Assembly: GCF_000176855.2 (NCBI RefSeq)
Contig: NC_015138.1
Coordinates: 496,001 to 560,000, forward strand
Direction of reading: 5' to 3'
Source of the DNA: Paracidovorax avenae ATCC 19860
Lineage (GTDB): Bacteria; Pseudomonadota; Gammaproteobacteria; Burkholderiales; Burkholderiaceae_C
DNA: 64,000 bases
Below the pieces are notes generated by a model, which had not been told where the DNA came from, did no database searches, and saw only the letters and a list, made by a program, of their open reading frames with translations. The position numbers were made by a program, and so were the translations under genes. This document shows, piece by piece, positions 44,776-54,220 of this stretch; the first letter of the stretch is position 1, and every line of letters starts with the position of its first letter.

Positions 44776-47208
44776 ATGAGAGTAAATACGCTTGCTGTCC
44801 CGCAGTCCGGACCCCGGACCGATCGTTCCGGCCCCCGCAGGGCTCCCGTGCCGGGAAGACCGGCGAAAACCACTTCAGCGGGCTGGCCGCTGGGCCTGGC
44901 CTCCCTGCGGCAGGCCCGCAGCCTTCCAGGGCACGTGCCCGCGCCTGAAGGCCACCCCGAACTGGCCTCCTTCGCGATCGTCGATGCGGAGGAGGCGGGG
45001 TCGAACCTCGTGGCTGCCGCCAAGTATTTCACCGACCCGCTGCACGGCATGTCCGAAAAGGCCAGCGAACTGGCGATGGAAGGAGGCAAGCCCGAGGGCG
45101 GCTCCGAAGGCCCCGGTGACAGCGCCTCCCAGGGCGGCGTGGAAGGCCATCTTCCTGCCCATGGGCCCGATCAACCTGCCGCGGAGCATGGCGCCGGCAC
45201 CGAGTCAGCGGGCCACCATGGCGAAGTCCACGGTGCGGGCGAGCACCATGGTCCGATGCATGCCTTCGCCGAAGAGGGCACGCCCGGCGGGGTGAGCGAT
45301 CTCGCGTCCACCCTCGGTCTGGGCGGGGCGATGCTGCCACTGTCGGCCATGGCGATCCATGCCGGCTACCGGGAGTTGCGCGAAGTCTCCGAGCAGCGCA
45401 AGGAGCTCCGCGACCACAAGGAGGCGCTGCAGCAGCGCCGCGAGGTGCTGGACTCCGTGCTGGACGAAGACCCGGCGCATCCCGCCGGGCGTGCGCAGTC
45501 GCAGGCGATCGACCAGGCGATCGACGACGTGGCCTACCAGCAGCATCTCAACCGCCACGACGGCCGCGTGGCCGCATCGACGCTCGCATCGGCCAGCCTC
45601 ATCTTCGCGAAGACGGCGGTCGAGACCTCGGTCCACGCGGGTCTGGCGATCGGCGCCGGCAGCGCCAGCGCCAGCGGTCTGGTCGCGCACAGTGCGGCAG
45701 CCGCGGGCGCGGCCTCGGCGGCCACCATCGCAGGCGGCTACGTCCTGGGCCCGGCGGCGAGCGTGATGGCGTCGGTGGTGGGGGCTGTCTTCCTGCACCA
45801 GTCGCGCGCCGAGAAGAAACGGTTCCGCGCCGATTTCTCGCGCGTCAGCGAGTTCCTCGCGGGCGTGGACGCCCAGCGCCTCGGCCCCGATGCACAGCGC
45901 TATCACGACTTCCTGAAGACCAAGTTCGATCAGCGCAAGCGCTTCGTGAACGGCTTCAACAACTGGAACAAGGGTTTCGTCGCGGGCGGGGTGACCTATA
46001 CGGCGAGCACGGCCGCCAAGGTGGGCGTGGGGATCGCGGCGGTCGCGGGCGCCAGCGCCGCGGGGCCCGTGGGGCTCGCGCTGCTGATCGGCGCGGGGCT
46101 GCTGGGGGCCGTCACGATGGGCGTGGGATCGCACCAGTTCTTCCTCACGCACGGCAAGCTCAAGCGCTACCGGGACTATGAACGCGGAGACGCCGTGGGC
46201 ATCGACAGGGCCTTTCTCTCCATGGTCGACCTCCTGCAGGCCTCACCTGTTGCGGGTGAGCGCGCGGCTGCCGCTGTGCAAGGGCCGGAACTGCAGGCCG
46301 ATGGGGAATCGGAGTTCCACTCCGCGCGGTCCAGCTTCGCATCCGAGGCGTCCGAAACCGCCTCCGTTGCAGAACCCGCCGAGCCGGCCGGATTCCTGCT
46401 GCGCAGCGCGCTCTATGCCGCCACCGATGGCCGGGAACGGGCGCTGGGGGGCTTCCTGCAGGATGCCGCCACGGACCTGCGGAAACACTACCGGGACAAG
46501 GGCCGGTCCACGGACGAGGCCACGCCCGCGACCCCTTCGCGCAAGCATTCCACGGCGCGTGAGGCCCGGGCCCTGGTGCGTGGCGGAATGGCCTACGGCA
46601 AGTCCCTGTTGACCGGACACAAGCCCCGCGAAGCGCGCCAGCAGGCGCGGCAGGCCTATGCGGCCCGCACGGACCGCCTGACCCCGACGGCACTCGCCCA
46701 ATGGCTCGATACCCCCGCGTCGAGGCAGGCGCAGGTGGATTTCATGCGCTCCGTGGCCGATCTCCAGGTGAGCTACCTGCAGTCCAAGCTGGCTGCGCGC
46801 GAGCCGCTGAAGGCACTGGAAGACTTGCTGGCCGGAGCGGACGGCGCCGCACGGGAGGGTTCGCCTCCCATGACGCAGGCCGATCTGGCCGCCGAACTCC
46901 GCAAGGCCCGTGCCGACGACGAAGCCCAATATCTGCAATGGAAATCGCTGCAGGCCAGCCTGGGCGGAAATGCGGCTTCCGCGCCGGGGGCATCGCTGGT
47001 GATGCAGTCCCTGCGGCAGCAGTTCCTGCTGTGCGAAACCGGTACCGCCCATGCCCACGAGGACACGGCCCTGCAGTTCGCCCGGTATTGCCTCAAGGAC
47101 GCGCGTGCCAAGGCCACCACGGTGCGGGGGACGTTGCTGGCCACCGAAATGCAGGCCGCCCGCGTGCGCGAGAAAGCCGCTGCAACGCCTGCCGCATCCG
47201 CGGGCTGA
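44776..47208 (+). CDS. large unrecognised Ala-rich protein; candidate type III secreted effector
   Basis: I do not recognise this 810-aa protein. From ATG at 44776 (MRVNTLAVPQSGPRTDRSGP) the first 60 residues are Ser/Pro/Arg-rich with no signal peptide, the composition typical of type III secretion signals. Later come a His/Gly/Glu-rich segment (about 130-165), a short hydrophobic stretch (171-195), a charged coiled coil (REVSEQRKELRDHKEALQQR, about 203), long Ala/Gly-rich hydrophobic segments (about 265-345 and 413-455) suited to membrane insertion, and a helical C-terminal half. In-frame ATGs at 44647 and 44704 are alternatives; none has a clear ribosome site. It is a single gene with no operon partner. 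The effector idea is inference from composition and the hrp regulators in this window. Confidence 0.7.
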   Translation: MRVNTLAVPQSGPRTDRSGPRRAPVPGRPAKTTSAGWPLGLASLRQARSLPGHVPAPEGHPELASFAIVDAEEAGSNLVAAAKYFTDPLHGMSEKASELAMEGGKPEGGSEGPGDSASQGGVEGHLPAHGPDQPAAEHGAGTESAGHHGEVHGAGEHHGPMHAFAEEGTPGGVSDLASTLGLGGAMLPLSAMAIHAGYRELREVSEQRKELRDHKEALQQRREVLDSVLDEDPAHPAGRAQSQAIDQAIDDVAYQQHLNRHDGRVAASTLASASLIFAKTAVETSVHAGLAIGAGSASASGLVAHSAAAAGAASAATIAGGYVLGPAASVMASVVGAVFLHQSRAEKKRFRADFSRVSEFLAGVDAQRLGPDAQRYHDFLKTKFDQRKRFVNGFNNWNKGFVAGGVTYTASTAAKVGVGIAAVAGASAAGPVGLALLIGAGLLGAVTMGVGSHQFFLTHGKLKRYRDYERGDAVGIDRAFLSMVDLLQASPVAGERAAAAVQGPELQADGESEFHSARSSFASEASETASVAEPAEPAGFLLRSALYAATDGRERALGGFLQDAATDLRKHYRDKGRSTDEATPATPSRKHSTAREARALVRGGMAYGKSLLTGHKPREARQQARQAYAARTDRLTPTALAQWLDTPASRQAQVDFMRSVADLQVSYLQSKLAAREPLKALEDLLAGADGAAREGSPPMTQADLAAELRKARADDEAQYLQWKSLQASLGGNAASAPGASLVMQSLRQQFLLCETGTAHAHEDTALQFARYCLKDARAKATTVRGTLLATEMQAARVREKAAATPAASAG

Positions 47209-47245
47209 GCTGCCCCGGCCGTCCAGGGCCGGCTGAATGGGCATC

Positions 47246-47280
47246 CCCCACCATGGTGGGGAGCCCGGCCGGCCGGCCGG
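47246..47280. repeat. two adjacent perfect palindromes
   Basis: CCCCACCATGGTGGGG (16 bp, 47246-47261), then four tandem CCGG units at 47265-47280. They lie between the 810-aa gene and the OmpA-like gene. The first could fold as a hairpin, but no T run follows, so a terminator role is doubtful. Confidence 0.6.
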
Positions 47281-47326
47281 ACCCGGCACTAAACTGCTGC
47301 GCTCTTTTTCCTGCAAGGAGTTCTCT

Positions 47327-48376
47327 GTGCAAAAAGCAGTAGCGGCGACGCTGGTTCTGGCGGTCACCATGGGCCTGGGCGCCTGCAAGAAGCAGGAGGC
47401 GCCGCAGAAGGCCGCCAGCGAGCCTGCAGCACCGCCAGCCGCCGCCGCGCCGCCGGCGCCGGCCGCGAGCGCACCCGCTTCACAGCCCGCGGAGGCTGCC
47501 ACCGGCAAGGGCTTCGACGCGGCCAGCCTGCCGGTGTCCACCGCGCCCCTGGGGGCCTTTCCCTACATCGCGCTGCCGACCGGCTACGTCACCGGAACCA
47601 AGCCCGACATCGTCGACTTCGACCAGGTGCCGTTCTGGACGGGCGACCGCCTGCAGCCCGTGGAGGGCCGTGTCTGGTCCGCGCACATCGCTGCCGCCCA
47701 GGGCAAGACGTTCTCGGACCTGGAGTTGTCGCGCAACATCGAGTCCGTCGTCACCTCGCTGGGCGGCCGGAAGATCTTCGAGGGCAAGCTGCCAAAAGCC
47801 GTGACGGACAAGATGAAGGAGTGGCCGCGCGACATGGTCACGCGCTACAACAGCGGCCTGGGCGACATCTGGAACAACACGGTGCAGGTCTTCGTCGTCC
47901 ACCGCGCGGACCGGGACATCTGGATCCACCTGTGCAACTACGAGTTCGGCGGCGGCCTGCTCATCGCCGAGACCAAGCCCCTGCAGGTCACCGCCGGCCT
48001 GCTGCCCGCCAGCGAACTGAAGGCGCAGATCGACAAGACCGGCAAGGTGGCGCTGCACGTCAACTTCGCCACCGACAAGACCGACATCCTGCCGGATTCG
48101 CAGCCGCAGATCGAACAGGTGGTGCAACTGCTCAGGCAGGATGCGTCGCTGAAGCTCGCCGTCAACGGCTACACCGACAACACGGGCGACGCGGCCCACA
48201 ACAAGACGTTGTCGGAGGGGCGGGCCAAGGCCGTCGCCGCCGCCGTCGCAGCCCAGGGCATCGATGCGTCCCGCCTGTCTTCCGCCGGATTCGGCGCCGC
48301 GGACCCGGTGGCGGACAACGCGACGGACGAGGGCAAGGCGAAGAACCGGCGGGTGGAACTGGTCAGGCAGCCCTGA
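47327..48376 (+). CDS. OmpA-family lipoprotein
   Basis: A 349-aa protein starting with GTG at 47327 after AAGGAG. The signal peptide ends in lipobox GLGACKK. It has an Ala/Pro-rich linker, a central domain of unknown type (about 65-230; FPYIALPTGYVTGTKPDIVD) and a C-terminal OmpA/MotB peptidoglycan-binding domain (HVNFATDKTDILPDSQPQIE; NGYTDNTGDAAHNKTLSEGR; KNRRVELV). It likely anchors the outer membrane to peptidoglycan. Role unknown. Confidence 0.92.
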   Translation: MQKAVAATLVLAVTMGLGACKKQEAPQKAASEPAAPPAAAAPPAPAASAPASQPAEAATGKGFDAASLPVSTAPLGAFPYIALPTGYVTGTKPDIVDFDQVPFWTGDRLQPVEGRVWSAHIAAAQGKTFSDLELSRNIESVVTSLGGRKIFEGKLPKAVTDKMKEWPRDMVTRYNSGLGDIWNNTVQVFVVHRADRDIWIHLCNYEFGGGLLIAETKPLQVTAGLLPASELKAQIDKTGKVALHVNFATDKTDILPDSQPQIEQVVQLLRQDASLKLAVNGYTDNTGDAAHNKTLSEGRAKAVAAAVAAQGIDASRLSSAGFGAADPVADNATDEGKAKNRRVELVRQP

Positions 48377-48389
48377 AGCCCGCGCCGCC

Positions 48390-49376
48390 TCATTCCAGCG
48401 TCAGCTTCTGGGTGCGCACCACGTCTCTGTAGATGCCGAGCTCGCTTCTGATCTGCTCCGCGAATTGCTCGGGCGTGCCGGCAATCACGAGCGAGCCGGT
48501 GTCCTCGATCCGTTTCCTGACCGCGGGGTCCGCCAGCACCTTCCGGAGGGCGGTGCCGACCGTGTCCACGATGTCGCGCGGGGTGCCCCTGGGCGCGACC
48601 ATGCCGTAGTAGGCCATCCTGTTCACGGACTCCAGCCCCACTTCCCTGAAGGTGGGAACATCCGGCAGCACGGACAGGCGCCGTGGCGCCGCCACCACGA
48701 TGGGCACCAGCCTTCCCTCCCTGATGAACGGCAGGGACGATGGCAGGTTGTCGAGGTTCATGCTCACCTGGCCTGCCACCACGTCGTTCAGCGCGGGCCC
48801 TGCGCCTCGGTAGGGGATATGCGTCATCTGCACGCCCGCAATGCTCTTGTACAGCTCCATGAGCATGTGGGTGATGCTGCCCGTGCCGGTGGAGGCGTAG
48901 GCGTACTGGCCGGGGTGCTTCTTCAATTCATCGACGAAGCCGCGATAGTCGTGCCGCGGGAACCGGGGGTGGACCGCGATGACGTTCGGGGTCGCGGCGA
49001 TGTTGGTGATGGGCACGAAGTCCGTCAACGGGTCGTACGTAAGGTTCGGCATGATGGCCGGATTGGTGGCCATCGTGGAAACGGTGGCGATGCTCAGCGT
49101 GTAGCCATCCGGCTTGGCGCGTGCGGCTTCGCTCGCCCCGATGGTGCCGCCTGCGCCGCTCTTGTTGTCCACGACCACCGGCTGGCCCAGTGCACGCCCC
49201 AGCGGGTCGGCGACCACGCGGGCGATGATGTCGGTCGTCCCCCCGGGCGCGAAGGGAACGATCAGCCGGATGGGCCTGGCTGGGTAGGCGGCCTGGGCCG
49301 ACGCGGAGGCACCGGCGGCGAGCGCCGTGCAGCACAGCGATGCGAGCGCTATGCGCCGCAGGAAATCGGTGGGCAT
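48390..49376 (-). CDS. tripartite tricarboxylate transporter substrate-binding protein (Bug/TctC family)
   Basis: A 328-aa periplasmic binding protein with a signal peptide (LRRIALASLCCTALAAGASA). It has the TctC signatures YPARPIRLIVPFAPGGTTD and VDNKSGAGGTIGASEAARAK, and GQYAYASTGTGSITHMLMEL. These bind carboxylates; Comamonadaceae carry very many orphan copies without TctA/TctB. It lies 46 bp downstream of the hydroxy-acid oxidase gene and is probably co-transcribed, so its ligand may be an alpha-hydroxy acid. The ATG at 49376 has AAAGGA. Confidence 0.94.
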   Translation of the reverse strand: MPTDFLRRIALASLCCTALAAGASASAQAAYPARPIRLIVPFAPGGTTDIIARVVADPLGRALGQPVVVDNKSGAGGTIGASEAARAKPDGYTLSIATVSTMATNPAIMPNLTYDPLTDFVPITNIAATPNVIAVHPRFPRHDYRGFVDELKKHPGQYAYASTGTGSITHMLMELYKSIAGVQMTHIPYRGAGPALNDVVAGQVSMNLDNLPSSLPFIREGRLVPIVVAAPRRLSVLPDVPTFREVGLESVNRMAYYGMVAPRGTPRDIVDTVGTALRKVLADPAVRKRIEDTGSLVIAGTPEQFAEQIRSELGIYRDVVRTQKLTLE

Positions 49377-49422
49377 GGGAAAGGTCCTTTCATCGATGGA
49401 GAAGCGGGGGCGCTCATTCCGC

Positions 49423-50622
49423 TCAGAGGCGGCGGCGAACGATGTGCCGGGGGCCGAGTTCCGCGCAGGACGTGACTCCCAGCATCGCCAGGTTGCGATC
49501 GACTTCATCGCGCAGCAGGCCGATCGCGTGGGCGATGCCCGCCTCGCCTGCCACCGCCGCGGCATAGTTGAAGGGCCGCCCCACCAGCACCATGCGGGCA
49601 CCCAGGGCCAGGGCCTTCAACACGTCGGATCCACGGCGGAAGCCGCTGTCGATGAGCACCGGGTAGCCGGGTCCCACGGCAGCCACGACGGCTTCGAGCA
49701 CACGCATCGGCGAGGCGGCGCCATCGAGCTGGCGGCCGCCGTGGTTGGACAGCACGATGCCGTCGGCGCCGATGCCCCGCGCTTGCAGCGCATCCTCCAC
49801 GCTGAGCAGCCCCTTGATGACCAGCCGGCCTTTCCAGCGCTGGCGGATCGCCTCGATGTGCGCCCAGCTGAGGTGGTCGCGCGCGGAGAAGTCGCGCAGC
49901 ACGGTGGATGACAGGATGGGGGAGCCGCGGGTCGCGAAGGAGTTCTCGAAATGCGGCATGCCGTGGCGCAGCAGGGTCCGCAGGAAGGTGCCCGCTACCC
50001 AGCGTGGGCGTACCAGGCCGTCCCACGCCAGGCGCAGGCCGGGGCGAAGCGGTGTGGAAAATCCGGTGCGGAGGTTGTTCTCCCTGTTGGCGGAAACGGG
50101 GATGTCCACCGTCACCACCAGCGTGCCGAACCCGGCCCTGGAAACACGGTCCACGAGTGCGTCGATGCGGGCCTGGTCTCCGGGAATGTATGCCTGGAAC
50201 CAGGTGCCGGGACTCTCCTGGGCGACTTCTTCCATCCGGACCAGCGAGGTGCCGCTCATGATCGACACGATGCCGGCCTGGCGCGCGGCACGGGCAAGCG
50301 CCAGGTCGCCCCGGTAGCACGACAGGGCGGCAATGCCCATGGGGGCGATGCCGAAAGGGCTGCTGTAGCGTTGCCCGAACAGTTCCACCGCCTGGGAGCG
50401 CTGCGAAACGTCGCGCAGGACGCGGGTGGAGAAAGCGTATTCCTCGAAGACCGAGCGGTTGTCGCGCAGCGAGGCATTGTCTTCGGCGGCGCCGGCGATG
50501 TAGCCGAAGATGGGCCGCGGCAATCTCCGGCGCGCGGCCGCCTCGAAATCGTGCAGTGCCAGGAGGCCGCGCAAGGCGGCGTGGAGCTTGGGGGAGGAGG
50601 AGGGCTCTGCGTAGGATGCCAT
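49423..50622 (-). CDS. FMN-dependent alpha-hydroxy-acid oxidase/dehydrogenase (LldD family)
   Basis: A 399-aa TIM-barrel flavoprotein. Catalytic and FMN residues appear in PFGIAPMGIAALSCYRGDLAL, in GTWFQAYIPGDQARIDALVD, the Lys in LVIKGLLSVEDAL and the His-Arg pair SNHGGRQLDGAASPM. It oxidises L-lactate, mandelate, glycolate or a similar acid; the exact substrate is not evident. Divergent LysR gene across 109 bp and a downstream binding protein suggest a small catabolic unit. Confidence 0.93.
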   Translation of the reverse strand: MASYAEPSSSPKLHAALRGLLALHDFEAAARRRLPRPIFGYIAGAAEDNASLRDNRSVFEEYAFSTRVLRDVSQRSQAVELFGQRYSSPFGIAPMGIAALSCYRGDLALARAARQAGIVSIMSGTSLVRMEEVAQESPGTWFQAYIPGDQARIDALVDRVSRAGFGTLVVTVDIPVSANRENNLRTGFSTPLRPGLRLAWDGLVRPRWVAGTFLRTLLRHGMPHFENSFATRGSPILSSTVLRDFSARDHLSWAHIEAIRQRWKGRLVIKGLLSVEDALQARGIGADGIVLSNHGGRQLDGAASPMRVLEAVVAAVGPGYPVLIDSGFRRGSDVLKALALGARMVLVGRPFNYAAAVAGEAGIAHAIGLLRDEVDRNLAMLGVTSCAELGPRHIVRRRL

Positions 50623-50731
50623 GGTGAAACGCGCTTGCGGGCCGGTGATGGCGCGAATCTACGGCGGTGGCATGTTGAATAAAAGTGACTTATTTAGAAT
50701 GTATTTGTTCGTTTTTTGGAAATAAATCGCC
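50623..50731. promoter_or_regulatory. divergent promoter region, oxidase / LysR
   Basis: 109 bp between divergent starts; the middle (50672-50728) is strikingly AT-rich for this genome. It contains a short inverted repeat AATAA-N7-TTATT (50678-50694). LysR proteins usually bind in such gaps and control the divergent gene. No certain -10/-35. Confidence 0.5.
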
Positions 50732-51640
50732 GTGCCATCACCCACCGTCAAGCAACTCGAGGCCTTCTGGTGGGCAGCGACCTGCGCCAACTTCGCCACG
50801 GCGGCTGAACGTGTCCACCTGTCCGTCTCGTCGCTGTCCAAGCGCATTGCCGAGCTCGAGGCGGCGCTGGGACATCCCCTCTTCGACCGTAGCGGCCACC
50901 GCGCGGTGCTGACCGATGCGGGGCGGCGGACGCTTCCCCGGGCGCTGGACGTGCTCAATGCGATGGCCGCGCTGCACGAGGCGAAGGATGACGGCGCGGC
51001 ACTCGCCGGCTCGTGCCGTTTCGGCGTGGGGGATCTCTCTGCGCTGACCTGGATGCCGGGTTTCGTGGCGGCGGTGCGGGCGGCCCACCCGCAATTGCAC
51101 CTTGAACCCGTCGTGGATGTCGGCGGCGTGCTGGAGCGCCGCCTGTCCGAGGGCGACCTGGACTTCGCCGTGATCGCCGGCCGCTCCTCGCGCAGCGAAC
51201 TGCTGTCCCAGCCCGTGGGCGCCGTGCATTTCCAGTGGAGCGTGGCGTCTTCCCTGGTATCGGGGGGCGCCACCGATGTTGCAGCCCTTTTGCAGTCCCA
51301 TCCGCTGGTCACGTTGCCAGAGGGTGCGGGCACGACCCGTTTGCTGGACGACTGGCTGCTCGCCAACGGCGCCTCGGTGCATGGACGCATCGCCTGCAAC
51401 AGCTGGGGCGCAGTGGCGGGCATGCTTCGCCTGGGTGTGGGCACGGGTATCCTGCCCGGCCCATGGGTGGCCGCCATGGGCCTGCGCACGGCCCGCGCGC
51501 GCGTCCCTCTGGCACCCTTGCACTACGCTTTCCAGTGGAAGCGGGGCGACACGCGGGCACTCATCGGGACGATGCACGCGCTGGTGCGGCAGTGCGTGGA
51601 TTTCTCCCTCGCCCCGGGATTCGCCGGGATGCCCCCCTGA
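50732..51640 (+). CDS. LysR family transcriptional regulator
   Basis: A 302-aa regulator starting with GTG at 50732 (PSPTVKQLEAFWWAATCANF), with an N-terminal winged HTH (SVSSLSKRIAELEAALGHPL) and an effector-binding domain (SCRFGVGDLSALTWMPGF). It is divergent from the hydroxy-acid oxidase and TctC-type genes and is their probable regulator. Confidence 0.92.
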   Translation: MPSPTVKQLEAFWWAATCANFATAAERVHLSVSSLSKRIAELEAALGHPLFDRSGHRAVLTDAGRRTLPRALDVLNAMAALHEAKDDGAALAGSCRFGVGDLSALTWMPGFVAAVRAAHPQLHLEPVVDVGGVLERRLSEGDLDFAVIAGRSSRSELLSQPVGAVHFQWSVASSLVSGGATDVAALLQSHPLVTLPEGAGTTRLLDDWLLANGASVHGRIACNSWGAVAGMLRLGVGTGILPGPWVAAMGLRTARARVPLAPLHYAFQWKRGDTRALIGTMHALVRQCVDFSLAPGFAGMPP

Positions 51641-51695
51641 TGATCCGCCCGGACGAATCCACGGCCCGCGGGGGGCCGCGCAGGCAGATGCCCCG

Positions 51696-52820
51696 TCAGG
51701 CGGGCTCGCCCCGGAACCGCAGCGCGGCCTGGCGGCTCACCTCGCCCAGCAACTGTTCGTCGCGCTGGCGGTCGCGCAGCCAGCGTGCGTCGTTCTGGCC
51801 GGCCGCGGCCTCGCTGCGCAGCAGGTGCAGCGCGCCGGAAGCCCCGGTGACCGTGGCGTGGCGCGCGATGTGGTCGATGGTCTGCAGGATGTGGTCGCGC
51901 AGCGGCATGTGTTCGCCGGTGGCCGGATCGACGTACACCGCCTGCATGCCGAAGCGGCACGCCTGGAAGCGGTTGTAGGTATAGACGAGGTAGTCGTCCT
52001 CGCTGGGCGTGAAGGGCTGCTCTGCCAGGAACCAGGCCCCCAGAGACTGCACGAAGGCCGACAGCGCGGCGGCGCGTTCGATGGTGAGCGGCGTGTCGAA
52101 CACGCGGATCTCGATCGTGCCGAACTCGGGCTTGGGCCGGATGTCCCAGTAGAAGTCCTTCATGCTCTTGACCACGCCGGTGCGCGTCATCTTGTCGAAG
52201 TAGGCCTCGAAGTCCTTCCAGGTCAGCACCATGGGGGCGCGGCCCGACAGCGGGAACGCGAACACCGAATTGAGACGGGCAGAATCGAAGGCCGTGTCCT
52301 GCCCCTGCACGTAGGGGCTGGAGGCCGACATCGCGATGAAGTGCGGGATGTAGCGCGACATGCGGTGCAGCATGAGCAGCGCTTCGTCGGCGCTGGGGCA
52401 GCCGATGTGCACGTGCTGGCCGAAGATCGTGAACTGCTTGGAGAGGTAGCCGTAGAGCTGCGACAGCTCCTGGAATCGCGGCTTGTCGTAGATGCGGCGC
52501 TCGTGCCACTGCTGGAAGGGGTGCGTGCCTCCGCCGGCCACGGCGATGTTGAGCTTGTCGGCGCTCCTGACCAGCGCGTCGCGGATCTGCGAGAGCTGGC
52601 CCAGCACTTCGCTGCCCGAATGGCAGATGCCCGTCGAGACCTCGATCATGCTGTTGGTCATCTCCGGTACCACGCTGCCGGGCAGCGGCTGCTTCGCCAT
52701 GAGGCGCAGCATGTCCTCGGCGTAGGGCGCGAGGTCGTAGTTGTGCGTGTTGACGAGCTGCAGCTCGAGCTCGACGCCGAGCGTCAGCGGCTCGGAATGG
52801 TGGAAGGCTTCGAGGCTCAT
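51696..52820 (-). CDS. carboxylate-amine ligase (GCS2/YbdK family)
   Basis: A 374-aa glutamate-cysteine ligase-like enzyme, type 2, of the YbdK class: [40 protein letters not shown] and [20 protein letters not shown]. YbdK has weak gamma-glutamylcysteine ligase activity in E. coli; the true substrate is unknown. The ATG at 52820 overlaps the stop of the antiporter gene, suggesting coupling. Confidence 0.93.
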   Translation of the reverse strand: MSLEAFHHSEPLTLGVELELQLVNTHNYDLAPYAEDMLRLMAKQPLPGSVVPEMTNSMIEVSTGICHSGSEVLGQLSQIRDALVRSADKLNIAVAGGGTHPFQQWHERRIYDKPRFQELSQLYGYLSKQFTIFGQHVHIGCPSADEALLMLHRMSRYIPHFIAMSASSPYVQGQDTAFDSARLNSVFAFPLSGRAPMVLTWKDFEAYFDKMTRTGVVKSMKDFYWDIRPKPEFGTIEIRVFDTPLTIERAAALSAFVQSLGAWFLAEQPFTPSEDDYLVYTYNRFQACRFGMQAVYVDPATGEHMPLRDHILQTIDHIARHATVTGASGALHLLRSEAAAGQNDARWLRDRQRDEQLLGEVSRQAALRFRGEPA

Positions 52821-54076
52821 GGCTGCTGCTCCCGCTCTGCATTGGCGGCGCGTGTCTGCGGCGCCCAGGGTTTCGAACTCTCTCCGGCGCGGTAGATGGC
52901 CACCGTGGCGATCACGGCGCCGAGCACTTCCATGAGCAGGATGGTGGGCAGGGCGACGCGCGCGATGAGCTGCCCCGTGGAGGCGGATGCCACCACGAAC
53001 TGCGAGGCGATCAGCAGCGCGATCGACGACATCGGCGTCATCGCGCAGCCCACCCACAGGGCCTGGCGCCAGCTCGCGCCGCTGCCCACGTTGCCCAGGG
53101 CCACGCCCAGGGCCTTGGCCACGAGGCGCGCGACGATGAGGGCCAGCACCAGGCCGGCCACGGGGCCGCTCCAGTCGGCCTGCGCGGCGACGGTGGACAC
53201 CAGCACGAACATCAGCATGGTGAGCAGCGAGGCGGCGGTGCCGAGCTGTCGGGGCCAGGCCCAGGGGCGCGGGTTGAGCTGCTTGAGCAGCATGCCCGCC
53301 AGCAGCGCGGCGAGCGGCGCGGAGCCGCCCATGTGCGCGGCCACGGCGGTGCCGGCGGCGATCAGCGTGAGCAGCAGGAAGGCGGTGTTCTCGCTCGTCG
53401 GGCTCATGAAGCGCAGGGCCATGCGCAGGACGAGGGCCAGCACCGCGCCGACGATCACGGAGACACCCAGCACCACCATGACCGGGTACACGGTGTCCAT
53501 GATGCGGGCGGCGGGCCGGTTGATCAGCTCCGCGGTGGCGCTGCCCAGGGTGAGCGCGTAGAGGGTGGAGAGCGTGGCCAGCACGATGGCCCGGTCCGTC
53601 ACCGGGCCGGCCGCGCGGGTGTCCGCCACCACGCGCGTGAGCACGGCGGGCGACGCCGCCAGTGCCACCAGTGCCAGCGGCCCGGCGGCGCGCTGGGGCA
53701 CGTCCAGCCAGAGCATGGCGTAGTACACCGCGAAATAGGTCAGCGCCGATTCGATGATGCTCTGCACGAGCACCATCGGGTTGTGCCGGAACCACCGCAG
53801 CGGGATGCGCCCGCCGGCCTCGAACAGCACGATGGCGATGCCCAGCTCCAGCAGGAACAGGCTGATGCCCTGCAGGGGCCAGACGGCGCCGCTGAAGCCC
53901 AGCAGCCCGGCGATGGTGCCGACGAGCGTGTAGCCCACCACCTTGGGCAGGCCGATGTGGCGCTGGAAGAGATAGCCGGAGACCGCCGCGACGGCCAGCA
54001 GCAGCGACCACTGCACCGTCGGGAGCCCGGCCGATGGGCGCAGCCATTGCGCCCAGAAGCCCATGATTTCATCCAT
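52817..54076 (-). CDS. cation:proton antiporter (CPA2/KefB-type)
   Basis: A 419-aa membrane protein with about 12 TM helices. Na/H exchanger motifs: [39 protein letters not shown] and [19 protein letters not shown]. It probably exchanges K+ or Na+ for protons. It has no TrkA-N domain. The ATG at 54076 has GAGGA upstream; ATG at 54094 is possible. Kef-type antiporters are gated by glutathione in enterobacteria, so pairing with a GCS2-type ligase is suggestive. Confidence 0.9.
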   Translation of the reverse strand: MDEIMGFWAQWLRPSAGLPTVQWSLLLAVAAVSGYLFQRHIGLPKVVGYTLVGTIAGLLGFSGAVWPLQGISLFLLELGIAIVLFEAGGRIPLRWFRHNPMVLVQSIIESALTYFAVYYAMLWLDVPQRAAGPLALVALAASPAVLTRVVADTRAAGPVTDRAIVLATLSTLYALTLGSATAELINRPAARIMDTVYPVMVVLGVSVIVGAVLALVLRMALRFMSPTSENTAFLLLTLIAAGTAVAAHMGGSAPLAALLAGMLLKQLNPRPWAWPRQLGTAASLLTMLMFVLVSTVAAQADWSGPVAGLVLALIVARLVAKALGVALGNVGSGASWRQALWVGCAMTPMSSIALLIASQFVVASASTGQLIARVALPTILLMEVLGAVIATVAIYRAGESSKPWAPQTRAANAEREQQP

Positions 54077-54220
54077 TTGTTCTAGTCCTCGCATTCCCGC
54101 CCGAACCGCGCGGGGAGGCCGCGCGTCCCCCGGCCGGGGCCGACCGAATGTACCTGCTGATCCGGGAGGGCGCTGTAGGACGGGCACTCCCGGAAAAGGG
54201 GTACCCCGGGCGGCCCGTTC

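Noticed and set aside
54077..54220. Possible promoter or RNA gene between antiporter and Gcr-like gene
   Set aside because: Only scattered GC-rich complementarity is visible; no convincing promoter, terminator or RNA fold.
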